From: Anaerolineae bacterium
GTDB lineage: Bacteria > Chloroflexota > Anaerolineae > Aggregatilineales > Phototrophicaceae
Assembly: GCA_022842885.1 (NCBI GenBank)
Contig: JALHOR010000001.1
Coordinates: 1-64,000, forward strand
Direction of reading: 5' to 3'
DNA: 64,000 nt
Every line of letters begins with the position of its first letter. Position 1 is the first letter of the stretch. The notes under the pieces are model-generated. The model saw only the letters and a program-made list of their open reading frames with translations. It did no database searches and was not told the DNA's origin. The translations under genes and the position numbers were made by a program. Positions 18,587 through 27,425 of the stretch are shown here, piece after piece.

Positions 18587-19534
18587 TTACCCGTGTGCTG
18601 CCAAAAATGCTTCTACCTGTGTCCGGGCGGGTAGCGCCGGAATTGCGCCTTTGGCAGTGGTGGCAATCGCGCCCACAGCACACGCAAAACGTAAAGCGGC
18701 TTGCAGCGGCGGAAATTGTCCGGGATGCTGTGCCTGATATTCGATAATTTGCGTCAGCAAGCCCGCCACAAAACCATCCCCTGCGCCCGTCGTATCTACG
18801 GCAGCCACTTTGAAACCGTCTTGATGATAGTCGGCATCGGCAGTGTAGAGCGATGCGCCATTTTCGCCGCGTGTCACGACAATCATCTGCGTGTTGGTGT
18901 GCCACAAAGCGCGGGCGTCGCTGCCCCCGGTTAAAAATTCAAGTTCTTCTTCGCTCACTTTGAGGATATGAGCATATTCCAATCCGATTCGCATTCCGTC
19001 GCGGGCAGCATCGGCATTGTCCCATAATGCCAAGCGCAAATTGGGGTCATATGAAATGAGCAAGCCTTTTGCCTGTGCATGTTTCACGGCGGCTAGGGTC
19101 GCTGACCGCGAGGGTTCATGAATCATGGTGATACTGCCAAAATGAAAAATTTTGGCGTTTTCAATCACATCCAGCGCCACATCAGCGGGCGTCATAAGCA
19201 TATCAGCGGCGGGATGGCGATAAAACATAAAACTGCGCTCCCCATTTGCCGCTAACGAGACAAATGCCAGCGATGTCCGCGCTTTATCCGTGAAGCGTAA
19301 GCCCGCCACATCCACGCCTTCAGCACGCAGCACATCCGCCAGAAAATGCCCAAATGGGTCATCGCCCACTTGCCCCAAAAATGCCGCTGGCACACCCAAG
19401 CGTTCCACCGCAACAGCGACATTGGCAGGTGCGCCGCCCGGTGCTTTGACGAAACCGCTGGCTTCGCCGACAGTGACGCCGCTTTCCAATGCCACAAAAT
19501 CAATCAACAATTCGCCTAGTGCTGCAATCGTCAT
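18587..19534 (-). CDS. PfkB-family carbohydrate kinase (fructokinase-like)
   Basis: A 315-residue ribokinase-fold sugar kinase. The substrate-site region PGGAPANVAVAVERLG (about 31-46) is the first PfkB signature. DTTGAGDGFVAGL (about 248-260) is the second, with the catalytic Asp and the anion hole. The sequence is most like fructokinases, which convert fructose to fructose-6-phosphate, but sugar specificity is an inference. It ends a GT2-DUF4058-PfkB run on the minus strand with short gaps, although the functions do not obviously link. Confidence 0.9.
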   Translation of the reverse strand: MTIAALGELLIDFVALESGVTVGEASGFVKAPGGAPANVAVAVERLGVPAAFLGQVGDDPFGHFLADVLRAEGVDVAGLRFTDKARTSLAFVSLAANGERSFMFYRHPAADMLMTPADVALDVIENAKIFHFGSITMIHEPSRSATLAAVKHAQAKGLLISYDPNLRLALWDNADAARDGMRIGLEYAHILKVSEEELEFLTGGSDARALWHTNTQMIVVTRGENGASLYTADADYHQDGFKVAAVDTTGAGDGFVAGLLTQIIEYQAQHPGQFPPLQAALRFACAVGAIATTAKGAIPALPARTQVEAFLAAHG

Positions 19535-19560
19535 CGTAAAATCTCACAGTTTAGAAAGTT

Positions 19561-20532
19561 TTATATTTGAATTTGTTCCCATTGTTGGAGCGCATTGTCT
19601 AAAGATAAATCATTTGTCGGCAAAGGCACATCCTCCAAATGAACCCCAGTTTTATGTGCTTGTATCACCGCCAGCATTCGATTCACAATGCGGGTTTGGT
19701 CGGTAGGGCTGTAACGCTGAAAATTCACCGGAAGCTGGCGATAATCTACCCATCGCCCGTATAAACTTTCCTCAAAACTTTTACGATACGGCACATTAAA
19801 ATCAAAGTTGAGGTAGTCCGCTTGTGCCAACGGAATCGGCATGACGGGTAGTGGGTCATCTACGCTAAATGCCGCCACTTGTGCCTGTCCTTTTTCAAAC
19901 CCCAAGCGTGGGTCAACGATGATAATGTGATAGGGGCGGGCAGATGGCAACCATGTATTATCGGCACGGGGATAATAAAGCGGCAGCGTTGGAAATGTTG
20001 GGTCACTTTCGTGCAAATAATCTATTTCAACGAAGACCAAGCCACTCACCAACACATCCATACGTTGAGAACGATACGCCCGCGCATCTTCGCTGTTGCC
20101 CTTGTTAGCAGGTGATAATAATTCTATCCAGACAATCGGTTGGGCGCTACCAGTGGTCTCCAATGGGCGAATCACCAAAGCGCGATACGGTTTTTCGCTC
20201 AGTTCATCTTCTGCCAACAGTTCTAACACGCTCAGATTTTGAATTTGTCCGGCAAGCGCAGGCTGTATTGCAGCAGGCGCAACTGTCGGCGGCTCATAAA
20301 TAATCACATCCGGGCGTGCCAATCGAACCCCACCACTCAAACGGCGAATCTGTAACGATTCTTCAAGACCCACTTCATAGCCCATTGGGACAAGCAGCGC
20401 ATTGAGGGTTTTATACAAATCGCCAATGTGAACCGTGTGAAAGCCTTCCCACCCGCCGGACTGCTGCCAAAAACTATGCAGATGAGCATTAATGCCACGA
20501 TATTGATTTTTGGTGGTGTGGATAGCTGACAT
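19561..20532 (-). CDS. DUF4058 family protein
   Basis: A 323-residue protein matching the DUF4058 family common in cyanobacteria and Chloroflexota. The opening NAHLHSFWQQSGGWEGFHTVHI, then LYKTLNALLVPMGYEV and SLQIR, are characteristic. The middle part (WIELLSPANKG, DVLVSGLVFVEIDYL) recalls a nuclease-like beta core with a conserved E..SP.NK, suggesting a PD-(D/E)XK-related fold (weak inference). Function is unknown. The start at 20532 is favoured by AAGGA 8 nt upstream. It lies 11 bp after the GT2 gene. Confidence 0.85.
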   Translation of the reverse strand: MSAIHTTKNQYRGINAHLHSFWQQSGGWEGFHTVHIGDLYKTLNALLVPMGYEVGLEESLQIRRLSGGVRLARPDVIIYEPPTVAPAAIQPALAGQIQNLSVLELLAEDELSEKPYRALVIRPLETTGSAQPIVWIELLSPANKGNSEDARAYRSQRMDVLVSGLVFVEIDYLHESDPTFPTLPLYYPRADNTWLPSARPYHIIIVDPRLGFEKGQAQVAAFSVDDPLPVMPIPLAQADYLNFDFNVPYRKSFEESLYGRWVDYRQLPVNFQRYSPTDQTRIVNRMLAVIQAHKTGVHLEDVPLPTNDLSLDNALQQWEQIQI

Positions 20533-20543
20533 AAGCATCGTCC

Positions 20544-21257
20544 TTAAACCGCCTCCACTGCCGGGGTACGGCGCAGCAGCGTAATCAGAATTGCCAGCAG
20601 CACATTAAACATATAAAACGCTGACCGAATGGGCGTGATAGACGATGTGCCATGTTCACGGGGTATCATGCGGACGGGGACTTCCAGCATCCGTAAACCG
20701 CTGCGATGCATCATCATAATCGCTTCTGGTTCGGGGTAATCATGCGGATAATGCTGCGAAAAAAGCCGAATCGCTCGTTGATTATAAGCATTAAAACCTG
20801 ATGTCGGGTCGGTAATGTGCCAACCGGTGATGCGCCGCAAAACCACGCAAATGAGGCTAATTCCCAAGCGGCGCAAGGGCGGTGTGCCATAATCGCCATC
20901 TTGCAAAAAACGCGAGCCGATGACAACATCCATCTGTTGGTCGCATAATGTTTGGATTAAACGGGGGATAAATTCTGGGTCGTGCTGTCCGTCGCCATCA
21001 TTACGAATGACAATATCGTATTGGTAACGCACCGCAAATTTAAACGCCGTTTGCACTGCCGCGCCGATGCCCACATTACACGGCAGACTCAGCACCAATG
21101 CCCCAGCAGCACGGGCGACTTCTACAGTGTTATCTTTTGAACCATCATTAATGACCAAAATATCCGCCTGTGGCACCTGCTGGCGAATGCGCGTGACCGT
21201 TTTGGCAATGCTGGCAGCTTCATTTAGGGCAGGTAAAATTACCAGAACAGCGGTCAT
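20544..21257 (-). CDS. Glycosyltransferase family 2 (polyprenyl-phosphate sugar transferase type)
   Basis: A 237-residue GT-A fold transferase of the dolichol-phosphate mannosyltransferase type. ALNEAASIAKTVTRI and DILVINDGSKDNTVEVA bind the nucleotide, RNDGDGQHDPEFIPRL carries the metal-binding DxD-like motif, and GSRF and TSGFNAYNQRAI follow. The C-terminus has one hydrophobic stretch (FYMFNVLLAILITLL) that may contact the membrane. It probably loads a sugar on a lipid carrier for envelope glycans. It leads the short run with DUF4058 and PfkB. Confidence 0.92.
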   Translation of the reverse strand: MTAVLVILPALNEAASIAKTVTRIRQQVPQADILVINDGSKDNTVEVARAAGALVLSLPCNVGIGAAVQTAFKFAVRYQYDIVIRNDGDGQHDPEFIPRLIQTLCDQQMDVVIGSRFLQDGDYGTPPLRRLGISLICVVLRRITGWHITDPTSGFNAYNQRAIRLFSQHYPHDYPEPEAIMMMHRSGLRMLEVPVRMIPREHGTSSITPIRSAFYMFNVLLAILITLLRRTPAVEAV

Positions 21258-21362
21258 AACCGGATGGGACTTTCGGCTGGACAGGATGCATCTTGCCCTG
21301 CATCTTAACGCAAAAAGACGCGCTCGGATAGATGCAGAGCAAACTAAGAACCGCCGAGGGGG

Positions 21363-21623
21363 TTAATCGTCAATGCGTGGATTCGGGCTAATATCATCCA
21401 AGGGCATCCCTTGGAGCGAGTGCCGCAGATACTCGGTTAGTTCGGCTTCATAATTCAACTGGGCTTCCATTTCCGCCGCAGCATTAAATTCGATAATCAC
21501 TTCTGCCACTGTTTCCTGCACCGTCTCGCGTATCAAACGTTTAAATTGGCTCACGGTGAGGTCTGAGATTTTAGGGTCTTTCATGTTGGGTTGTGGATAA
21601 AACACGTTGCTGGTTTTATCCAA
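21363..21623 (-). CDS. Small acidic protein, antitoxin-like (uncertain)
   Basis: Up to 86 residues. The segment DLTVSQFKRLIRETVQETVAEVI followed by an acidic helical tail resembles small helical antitoxin-type proteins of Chloroflexota and Cyanobacteria, but this is by eye only. The start is unclear: the TTG at 21623 abuts a good GAAAGGAG with no spacer, the GTG at 21605 is 18 nt away, and the ATG at 21584 lacks a ribosome site. No toxin partner is adjacent. Confidence 0.6.
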   Translation of the reverse strand: MDKTSNVFYPQPNMKDPKISDLTVSQFKRLIRETVQETVAEVIIEFNAAAEMEAQLNYEAELTEYLRHSLQGMPLDDISPNPRIDD

Positions 21624-21795
21624 CTCCTTTCTAAGGATACCGATTTGTCGTTATTTTACAGGACTTTTATAGAGTGTGCATGACGATTGGCATAGGTTTA
21701 CAGTATTCAGACCAAACCCACAAAATTGCTCATGTTTTGCGGGTTTTGTTTGCAGATTGTAATTTTTTAAGCCCGCACTTATGCCGATATATGGT

Positions 21796-22707
21796 TTACG
21801 CCAATGGTTCCAAGGCTAATAATGCTGCTCCCATAATTTGTGCTTGCGTTCCGAGTGTCGCCTGCACAACAGGAATATCGCGGGTCATCGCCAATGGCGA
21901 AGTTCGCAACGCGGTTTCAAACGGCTGCCACCACAGGTCGCCAATTTGCGGCACACCGCCACCAATAATCAATAATGCCGGGTCGAGCAAACATAACGAT
22001 GCTGCCAACACTTGCCCGGTGAGCCTTGCCCCTGCCTGAATCACCGCCTGCGCGATACTATCGCCCTGACCTGCGGCTTCGGCAATTTGGCGCAGCGTCA
22101 AACGTTCTGGAGACGCCGTTTTTTGCTGATAAATATGTTCCAGCGCCGGACCCGCAGCGCAATTTTCCAGCGATTTTGGTTGACCGTTCTCATCCCAAGC
22201 GGCAAGCAAATAGCCAATTTCCCCGGCGCTAAAGTGCGCTCCATGCCACAATTTGCCATGCTGCACTATCGCGCCCCCGATGCCCGTGCCTATCGCGACG
22301 AATAAGATATGTGCCTGATTTTTGCCCGCGCCAAACACATTTTCAGCGATTGCCATGGTGCGGACATCATTTTCTACGAACACAGGCAACTGCAAGCGTG
22401 CCTGCAATACATCGGCAATTGGCACATTTGACCAGCCGACGATATTGCTGGCGTGAATGACCCTACCGTGAGCAACATCTACCAAGCCTGCCGAACCAAT
22501 CCCAATCCCCAGCACGTCGCGTCCTAATGCTGTGGCTTGCTCGCGCAGTTGCTCGCAAATCGTCGTTACAGCAGCTAATACAGCATCTGCGCCCTCTTTT
22601 GCCGGGGTGGGCAATGTGACCGTTTCGCTGTGCCAACCAGACATATCGGCAAGTTGTGCCGCAATTTTGGTGCCTCCTATATCAATCCCCATTGCCACCG
22701 GAAGCAT
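21796..22707 (-). CDS. ROK-family sugar kinase lacking the ROK zinc motif
   Basis: A 303-residue ROK protein, likely a glucokinase-type enzyme. It has the ATP-binding start MGIDIGGTKIAAQLAD, the sugar-site VENDVRTMAIAE and the second phosphate loop VAIGTGIGGAIV. The usual ROK metal site (GEIGH followed by a cysteine cluster) is replaced by GEIGYLL and a segment with a single Cys (LENCAAGPAL), so the structural zinc is probably absent. No helix-turn-helix is present, so it is a kinase rather than a repressor. AAAAGGA stands 6 nt before the ATG. Substrate specificity is inferred. Confidence 0.88.
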   Translation of the reverse strand: MLPVAMGIDIGGTKIAAQLADMSGWHSETVTLPTPAKEGADAVLAAVTTICEQLREQATALGRDVLGIGIGSAGLVDVAHGRVIHASNIVGWSNVPIADVLQARLQLPVFVENDVRTMAIAENVFGAGKNQAHILFVAIGTGIGGAIVQHGKLWHGAHFSAGEIGYLLAAWDENGQPKSLENCAAGPALEHIYQQKTASPERLTLRQIAEAAGQGDSIAQAVIQAGARLTGQVLAASLCLLDPALLIIGGGVPQIGDLWWQPFETALRTSPLAMTRDIPVVQATLGTQAQIMGAALLALEPLA

Positions 22708-22785
22708 GAAAAATCCTTTTGGGATAATTCCCTATATTCAATTTTAGCTAAAATGTTCTATCACGCCAGTCGGCGTTGTGTTTGT

Positions 22786-22791
22786 TATAAT
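22786..22791 (+). promoter_or_regulatory. -10 box of a possibly leaderless mRNA
   Basis: TATAAT ends 7 nt before the ATG at 22799, so transcription would begin at or next to the start codon. No Shine-Dalgarno sequence is present and a -35 element is not obvious. Confidence 0.5.
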
Positions 22792-22798
22792 GATAAGC

Positions 22799-23821
22799 AT
22801 GAACCAAAACACGATTATTCTATCTCGCATGAAAATATTGTGCTGCTGTTTGCTGGTGTCCGGTTGCCTGCTGCTCTTAAGCGGCTGCGAAGCCAGCGCC
22901 CAAATGGTGATTCCGACGGCGCTGCCGACCATTACGGCGACCTTGACGCCATCGCCCACGCATACCCCCGCCCGCGATGTGACGCCCACGCAGCGTCCCA
23001 CATCTCAACGCACGGCGGGTCCTTCGCCAACGCCGTTATTTGGCGCGACACGCACGCCGGTTGTAGCAGCGTTGATTACGCCTACACGCATCTTAAATCC
23101 GAATGCGCCGCGCATCGAATTTTTTACGTCGGATGTGTTGGCAATTGCGCCCGGTGGCACAGTGACGCTCTATTGGTCAGTGCGGAATGTGACCACTGCC
23201 GTGATTTATCGGCTGAATCGGCAAGGGGAACGCACCCAAGCCTATAATGTTCCGGCAGATGGCAACCTCGCTATCAACACGCGCAGCAGCGATAGAGGGC
23301 AGCTTGATTTTGTGCTAACGGCGGGCGATGGCGCGAACATCGCTGAACAACTGCTGACGATTCCGCTGCAATGCCCGATTGCGTGGTTCTTTAGCCCGTC
23401 GCCGGAAGATTGCGCCGACGCCGAACCAGAAAATACGCCTTTGGTGGAACAGCCGTTTGAGCGTGGGCGCATGATTTTTGCCGAGAATCGCAATCTGATT
23501 TATGTGCTGTTCAACGATGGGCGGTCTCCGGCATGGTTGACGTTTGAAAATCGCTATGACCCGGCGATTCACCCGGAACGCGACGAAAATGCCCCGCCAG
23601 AATTTATTCAGCCTTTGCGTGAATTGGGGTTGGTGTGGCGTGGCAATGATGCCGTGCGGACACGCTTGGGATTGGGGGCTGCCGAAGCCACGCGTTTTGA
23701 TGGTTTTATCCAAGTGCTGACGTTGGTTTCCGGCGCGGAAGAACTCTATCTCAGCAGTGCCGATGGGAGCGTTTTGCAATTACTTTTGGATGGCGAACTC
23801 TGGCAGTTGATTGTGCCGTAA
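22799..23821 (+). CDS. Hypothetical surface lipoprotein
   Basis: A 340-residue lipoprotein. A long N-terminal hydrophobic segment ends in the lipobox LLSGC, after which an 80-residue Thr/Pro/Ala-rich linker (TPSPTHTP type) leads to the folded part. That part begins with an Ig-like strand set (GGTVTLYWSVRNVTTAVIYRL) and continues with an unrecognised C-terminal domain (about 230-340) containing GRMIFAENRNLIYVLF. It is anchored outside the membrane. The ATG at 22799 is chosen over 22778 because of the TATAAT box. Function is unknown. Confidence 0.82.
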   Translation: MNQNTIILSRMKILCCCLLVSGCLLLLSGCEASAQMVIPTALPTITATLTPSPTHTPARDVTPTQRPTSQRTAGPSPTPLFGATRTPVVAALITPTRILNPNAPRIEFFTSDVLAIAPGGTVTLYWSVRNVTTAVIYRLNRQGERTQAYNVPADGNLAINTRSSDRGQLDFVLTAGDGANIAEQLLTIPLQCPIAWFFSPSPEDCADAEPENTPLVEQPFERGRMIFAENRNLIYVLFNDGRSPAWLTFENRYDPAIHPERDENAPPEFIQPLRELGLVWRGNDAVRTRLGLGAAEATRFDGFIQVLTLVSGAEELYLSSADGSVLQLLLDGELWQLIVP

Positions 23822-23823
23822 AG

Positions 23824-23847
23824 AATGGGCTTGGCGCACCAAGCCCA
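23824..23847 (-). terminator. Hairpin between convergent lipoprotein and gap genes
   Basis: TGGGCTTGG (23826-23834) pairs with CCAAGCCCA (23839-23847) across CGCA. On the minus strand it is followed by TTCTTTA, so it serves gap. On the plus strand the tail is A-rich. Confidence 0.65.
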
Positions 23848-23859
23848 AAAATTAATGGC

Positions 23860-24858
23860 TTATTTCAGCACATATGCCGCGACTTCTGCCAAACGAGTCG
23901 CATAACCCATTTCGTTGTCATACCACGCCGCCACTGAGACCAATCTATCGCCAATCATATCAATCAGCGGCAGGTCAATGATGGAGGAATGCGAATCGCC
24001 CACAATGCGCGACGATGCCCATTCTTCGGTCAGCACATCCATAACACCCTTCAGTTCGGGTTTTTCGGCGGCTTTCAGGAAAGCATCTTTGACTTCTTCT
24101 TTGGTGGCGGCGCGTCCCAAGACGGCATTAATTTCGGCAATGCTGCCGGTGCGGGTCGGCACGCGATACGCCTTGCCAGTCATCTTTAGGTCTTCCCAAA
24201 TCATCAGCAGGGCTTTGGCAGCACCAGAGGATGACGGGATGATATTTTCGGCGGCTGCCCATGAATCACGGACATCTTTCATCGGTTGGTCAGTCAGCGA
24301 TTGGGTATTGGTATAGGCGTGAACCGTCGAGAAGAAGCCGTATTCAATGCCAAAATTTTCGCGCAGCACCTTCACGACGGGGGCAAGGGCATTGGTGGTG
24401 CAGCTTGCCATGCTGATAATGTGATGATTGGCTTTGTCATACGTTTCCAAGTTGATGCCTGCCAACAGCATCACATCACAATCCGATTTGGATTTTGAGG
24501 CGGCACTGACGAGAACTTTCTTCGCGCCTTTATCCAAGTGCGGTTGGGCACCAGCGCGGGTCGTAGCGCGTCCGGTGCAGTCAATCACCAAATCTACGCC
24601 CAAATCGCCCCAATTGGGCAGTTCGTCTTTGGTGTTGAAATACGCAATATCGCGTCCACCAATTTTAAAGCCTTTGTCAGTGGCTTGGACGGATTCATGC
24701 CAGCGACCATAGTTGCTATCTACAGCGAACAATTGGGCAAGCGAGGGAATATCCCGAATATCGGATACAGAAACGGGCGTAAAGAGATTGTTTCTGAGCG
24801 CCACTTTCATTGCAGAGCGCCCAATGCGCCCAAACCCATGAATTGCGACCTTCGTCAT
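23860..24858 (-). CDS. gap: Glyceraldehyde-3-phosphate dehydrogenase (type I)
   Basis: Glycolytic enzyme of 332 residues that converts glyceraldehyde-3-phosphate to 1,3-bisphosphoglycerate with NAD(P). It shows the Rossmann start VAIHGFGRIGRSAMK, the catalytic SMASCTTNALAPVVKVL with the active Cys, HAYTNTQSLTDQP, and the C-terminal WYDNEMGYATRLAEVAAYV. The start at 24858 is taken because GAGGAG lies 8 nt upstream; the ATG two codons earlier is too close. It is monocistronic, not clustered with pgk or tpi. Confidence 0.97.
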   Translation of the reverse strand: MTKVAIHGFGRIGRSAMKVALRNNLFTPVSVSDIRDIPSLAQLFAVDSNYGRWHESVQATDKGFKIGGRDIAYFNTKDELPNWGDLGVDLVIDCTGRATTRAGAQPHLDKGAKKVLVSAASKSKSDCDVMLLAGINLETYDKANHHIISMASCTTNALAPVVKVLRENFGIEYGFFSTVHAYTNTQSLTDQPMKDVRDSWAAAENIIPSSSGAAKALLMIWEDLKMTGKAYRVPTRTGSIAEINAVLGRAATKEEVKDAFLKAAEKPELKGVMDVLTEEWASSRIVGDSHSSIIDLPLIDMIGDRLVSVAAWYDNEMGYATRLAEVAAYVLK

Positions 24859-25028
24859 AATCATTTCTCCTCAAGAAAATGCTAGATAGATAGAAATGTC
24901 AACCTGCACAAGCAGACCACAGTTTATTTCTGAGGTAGGGTGTTGCGAAAATGTATTTTACATGAATTGCTGAAGAGGCAACATGCTAACAATCATCATT
25001 TCTAGCCGATGATGTTTATCAGGAATGC

Positions 25029-25050
25029 AAAAAGGGGGCATATTGCCCCC
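25029..25050 (-). terminator. Intrinsic terminator of the DUF4157 gene
   Basis: The minus strand reads GGGGGCA, ATA, TGCCCCC, then TTTTTGC: a 7-bp GC stem with a U-run 35 bp past the stop codon. Confidence 0.85.
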
Positions 25051-25084
25051 CAAAATTGGTGCTTATTTGAATGCGGATGTGAGA

Positions 25085-25996
25085 CTATTTTTTCTTATCT
25101 TCGCGCTCTGGTTGGACTTTGGGCGCGGCGTGACCTTGTTGAACGACATGGGTGAGTTCATGCGCCAACAGTTGCTTCCCCGAATCGCTCTGGGGGTTAT
25201 ATTCGTTGCTTTTCATAAAAATGTCTGAGCCGGTGGTGAAGGCTTTAGCACTAATGGAGCGATTAAGTGAATCCGACTGTCCGCCGCTATGCACGCGCAC
25301 ATCGCCGAAGTCATAGCCCATGCGATTTTCCATGAAACCGCGTGTATCATCTGGGAGGGGGCTGCCGCCGCCGCGTGCCGAATTAATCTGGTTTTCCACA
25401 TCGCCGCCCACTTCAAACGACCCCATCATGTCGTCATCGTCTGCCCGCATGATGTCGCGTTTGGTCTGTGCCATTTCTTCTTCTTCGCCTGCCCGCTGGA
25501 CAATCTCGCGTTTGGTTTGTGCCATTTCTTCTTCTTCGCCCGCCCGCTGGACAATCTCGCGTTTCATCGCCAATTCATCTTCTTGTCCGGCGCGTTGAAC
25601 AATCTCGCGTTTGGTCTGCGCCATTTCTTCTTCTTCGCCCGCCCGCATGATGTCGCGTTTGGTCTGCGCCATTTCATCGTCATCGGCGCGTTGTGCCGTC
25701 GCCGGGGCAGACGTATCCGCTGGAGAAGACATAACTTGTTGGGCGATGGCATCCGCTTCACGTTCATATGGGTCATCTGCCGCACCCACACTCATTTTCG
25801 TTTGGATAAACGTTGACGGCTTAAGCGCCGGGGTATCGGCTAATAATCGCTGTGTCTGGCGATTGCCCACCATACGCTGCAATTCGAGCGCATCCATTTC
25901 TTGAATCGGTTTTGCCGGGGTTGTTGTTTTATCCGAAGGCGCTACATCTTTACGTTGTACTTTTTTGGCTTTTTCAAAATATTGTTGTTCTGACAT
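25085..25996 (-). CDS. DUF4157 (eCIS-associated) protein with internal 17-residue repeats
   Basis: A 303-residue protein. The N-terminal part carries LQRMVGNRQTQRLL (39-52), a motif often found with DUF4157. Residues 103-190 hold five tandem units of about 17 residues, like MAQTKREIVQRAGEEEE, alternating acidic and basic. The DUF4157 domain (about 208-290) has NRMGYDFGDVRVHSG and the metallopeptidase-like HELTH (279-283). DUF4157 is strongly linked in the literature to contractile injection systems (eCIS) as cargo or accessory, and less often to other exported proteins. No baseplate, sheath or tube gene lies in this window, so it is an orphan locus. No signal peptide is visible. Confidence 0.85.
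   Translation of the reverse strand: MSEQQYFEKAKKVQRKDVAPSDKTTTPAKPIQEMDALELQRMVGNRQTQRLLADTPALKPSTFIQTKMSVGAADDPYEREADAIAQQVMSSPADTSAPATAQRADDDEMAQTKRDIMRAGEEEEMAQTKREIVQRAGQEDELAMKREIVQRAGEEEEMAQTKREIVQRAGEEEEMAQTKRDIMRADDDDMMGSFEVGGDVENQINSARGGGSPLPDDTRGFMENRMGYDFGDVRVHSGGQSDSLNRSISAKAFTTGSDIFMKSNEYNPQSDSGKQLLAHELTHVVQQGHAAPKVQPEREDKKK
25470..25690. repeat. Tandem coding repeat (about 51-bp unit)
   Basis: Five imperfect copies of an about 51-bp unit inside the DUF4157 gene encode the Glu-rich/Lys-Arg repeats. Copies differ by substitutions and by one 3-bp change, which suggests unit turnover. Confidence 0.75.
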
Positions 25997-26046
25997 AAAA
26001 ATTCACCCTTTGCCACTCAGCACCTGCCCAACACGAGACTGCTTTT

Positions 26047-26076
26047 ATGATAACATGATTTTTGTGCTAAACACAA
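26047..26076 (-). promoter_or_regulatory. Promoter of the DUF4157 gene
   Basis: The minus strand has TTGTGT (26076-26071), an 18-bp spacer and TATCAT (26052-26047), about 50 bp before the start. It is a moderate match. Confidence 0.45.
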
Positions 26077-26223
26077 TGAACTTGCATAAAAATTCGTGCA
26101 AAAATTGATTTTGGTACTCCCAACCAACCCGCCTGAAACCAAGCCTCCCACATATGCCAGAGCATATCCCCCAAAAACACGTTATAATCGCCTAAGATTG
26201 ATGACTTATGAGGAGTAACGGCA

Positions 26224-27231
26224 ATGGAATATCGGCGCATGGGCAGCACCGGCTTGAATATCAGCGTTATTTCATTAGGCGCATGGCTGACATATGGCAG
26301 CGATAAAGTGGCACAGGACACAGCGACTGCCTGTATCGAGGTGGCATTGGACGCAGGCATTAATTTTTTTGATATTGCCGATGCCTATGCCAAAGGCAAA
26401 GCCGAAGAAAGCATCGGCAAAATTATGAAAGCCAAAAAATTAGACCGCACCAAACTGGTCATCAGCACCAAAGCATTTTTCCCAATGAGCGATGATGTTA
26501 ATGACCGCGGCTTATCGCGCAAGCACTTGTTTGAAAGTGTTCATAAATCGCTCAAACGTTTGGGAACAGATTATTTAGACATCTTTTTCTGCCATCGTTA
26601 CGACATCAATGTCCGTACCGAAGAAACTGTGCGGGCATTGGATGATTTAATCCGGCAGGGCAAAATTTTGTATTGGGGAACGAGCATGTGGACAGCCTCG
26701 CAACTGCGGAATGCTGTTGGCATCGCTGACCGTTATAACGCTTATGCGCCCGTGGTCGAACAGCCCAAATACAATATGTTAGACCGGCAAACGCTAGAAG
26801 GCGATTTAGAAGATACATTAAGTGAATTGGGCATTGGCACGGTGGTCTATAGCCCACTGGCGGGCGGCGTGCTGACAGGCAAATATAACGAGACTGTGCC
26901 AGAAGATAGCCGCGCTGCAACCCATACTGAAGATTGGATGCAGGAAAATTTCTCGCCGTATCGCATCGAAAAAGCCCGACAAATCACCAGTTTTGCTCAA
27001 TCTATCGGCACGACCCCTAGTGCCTTGGCGCTGGCATGGGCATTGCAACATCCCAATGTGGACAGCGTGATTACCGGTGCCAGCAAACCCGAACATGTCC
27101 TGAACAATGTGAAGGCGCTAGAAGTCCAATTAACACCCGAAATCGAAACCCAGATTGAAGCGATTCTGCAAAATCGTCCTATGGATAGCAGTCGTGTAAT
27201 TGTCAATCCTGATGAAATCCCCGCGCTATAA
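26224..27231 (+). CDS. Aldo/keto reductase (Kv-beta-like)
   Basis: A 335-residue NADPH-dependent reductase of the AKR6/YghZ-like group. It has the catalytic tetrad: Asp and Tyr in NFFDIADAYAKG, Lys in ISTKAF and His in FFCHRYD. LGIGTVVYSPLAGGVLTGKY and the late VDSVITGASKPEHVLNNV bind cofactor. It likely reduces aldehydes or ketones; the substrate is unknown. GAGGAG lies 8 nt before the ATG. A TATAAT box (about 26183) precedes it. Single gene. Confidence 0.93.
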   Translation: MEYRRMGSTGLNISVISLGAWLTYGSDKVAQDTATACIEVALDAGINFFDIADAYAKGKAEESIGKIMKAKKLDRTKLVISTKAFFPMSDDVNDRGLSRKHLFESVHKSLKRLGTDYLDIFFCHRYDINVRTEETVRALDDLIRQGKILYWGTSMWTASQLRNAVGIADRYNAYAPVVEQPKYNMLDRQTLEGDLEDTLSELGIGTVVYSPLAGGVLTGKYNETVPEDSRAATHTEDWMQENFSPYRIEKARQITSFAQSIGTTPSALALAWALQHPNVDSVITGASKPEHVLNNVKALEVQLTPEIETQIEAILQNRPMDSSRVIVNPDEIPAL

Positions 27232-27425
27232 AAAAAACAGCCTACAACACCAAAGGGGTGTGGATTTTGCCATGCCCCCGGCACACCACCATAATCCCCC
27301 TAAACATATCGTGTCTGCTGGCTATACTGGATATACAGGCAGGACTTATCCCAACCATCCAACAGACCAGCAGCGTTGACACTCTTAAAATAGCCTGCTG
27401 AAAGACTGGCTGATAGGCGCATCAT

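Noticed and set aside
25289-25904. Long plus-strand frames over the DUF4157 repeats
   Set aside because: They are a by-product of the repeated coding sequence; the minus-strand frame has a clear domain, promoter and terminator.
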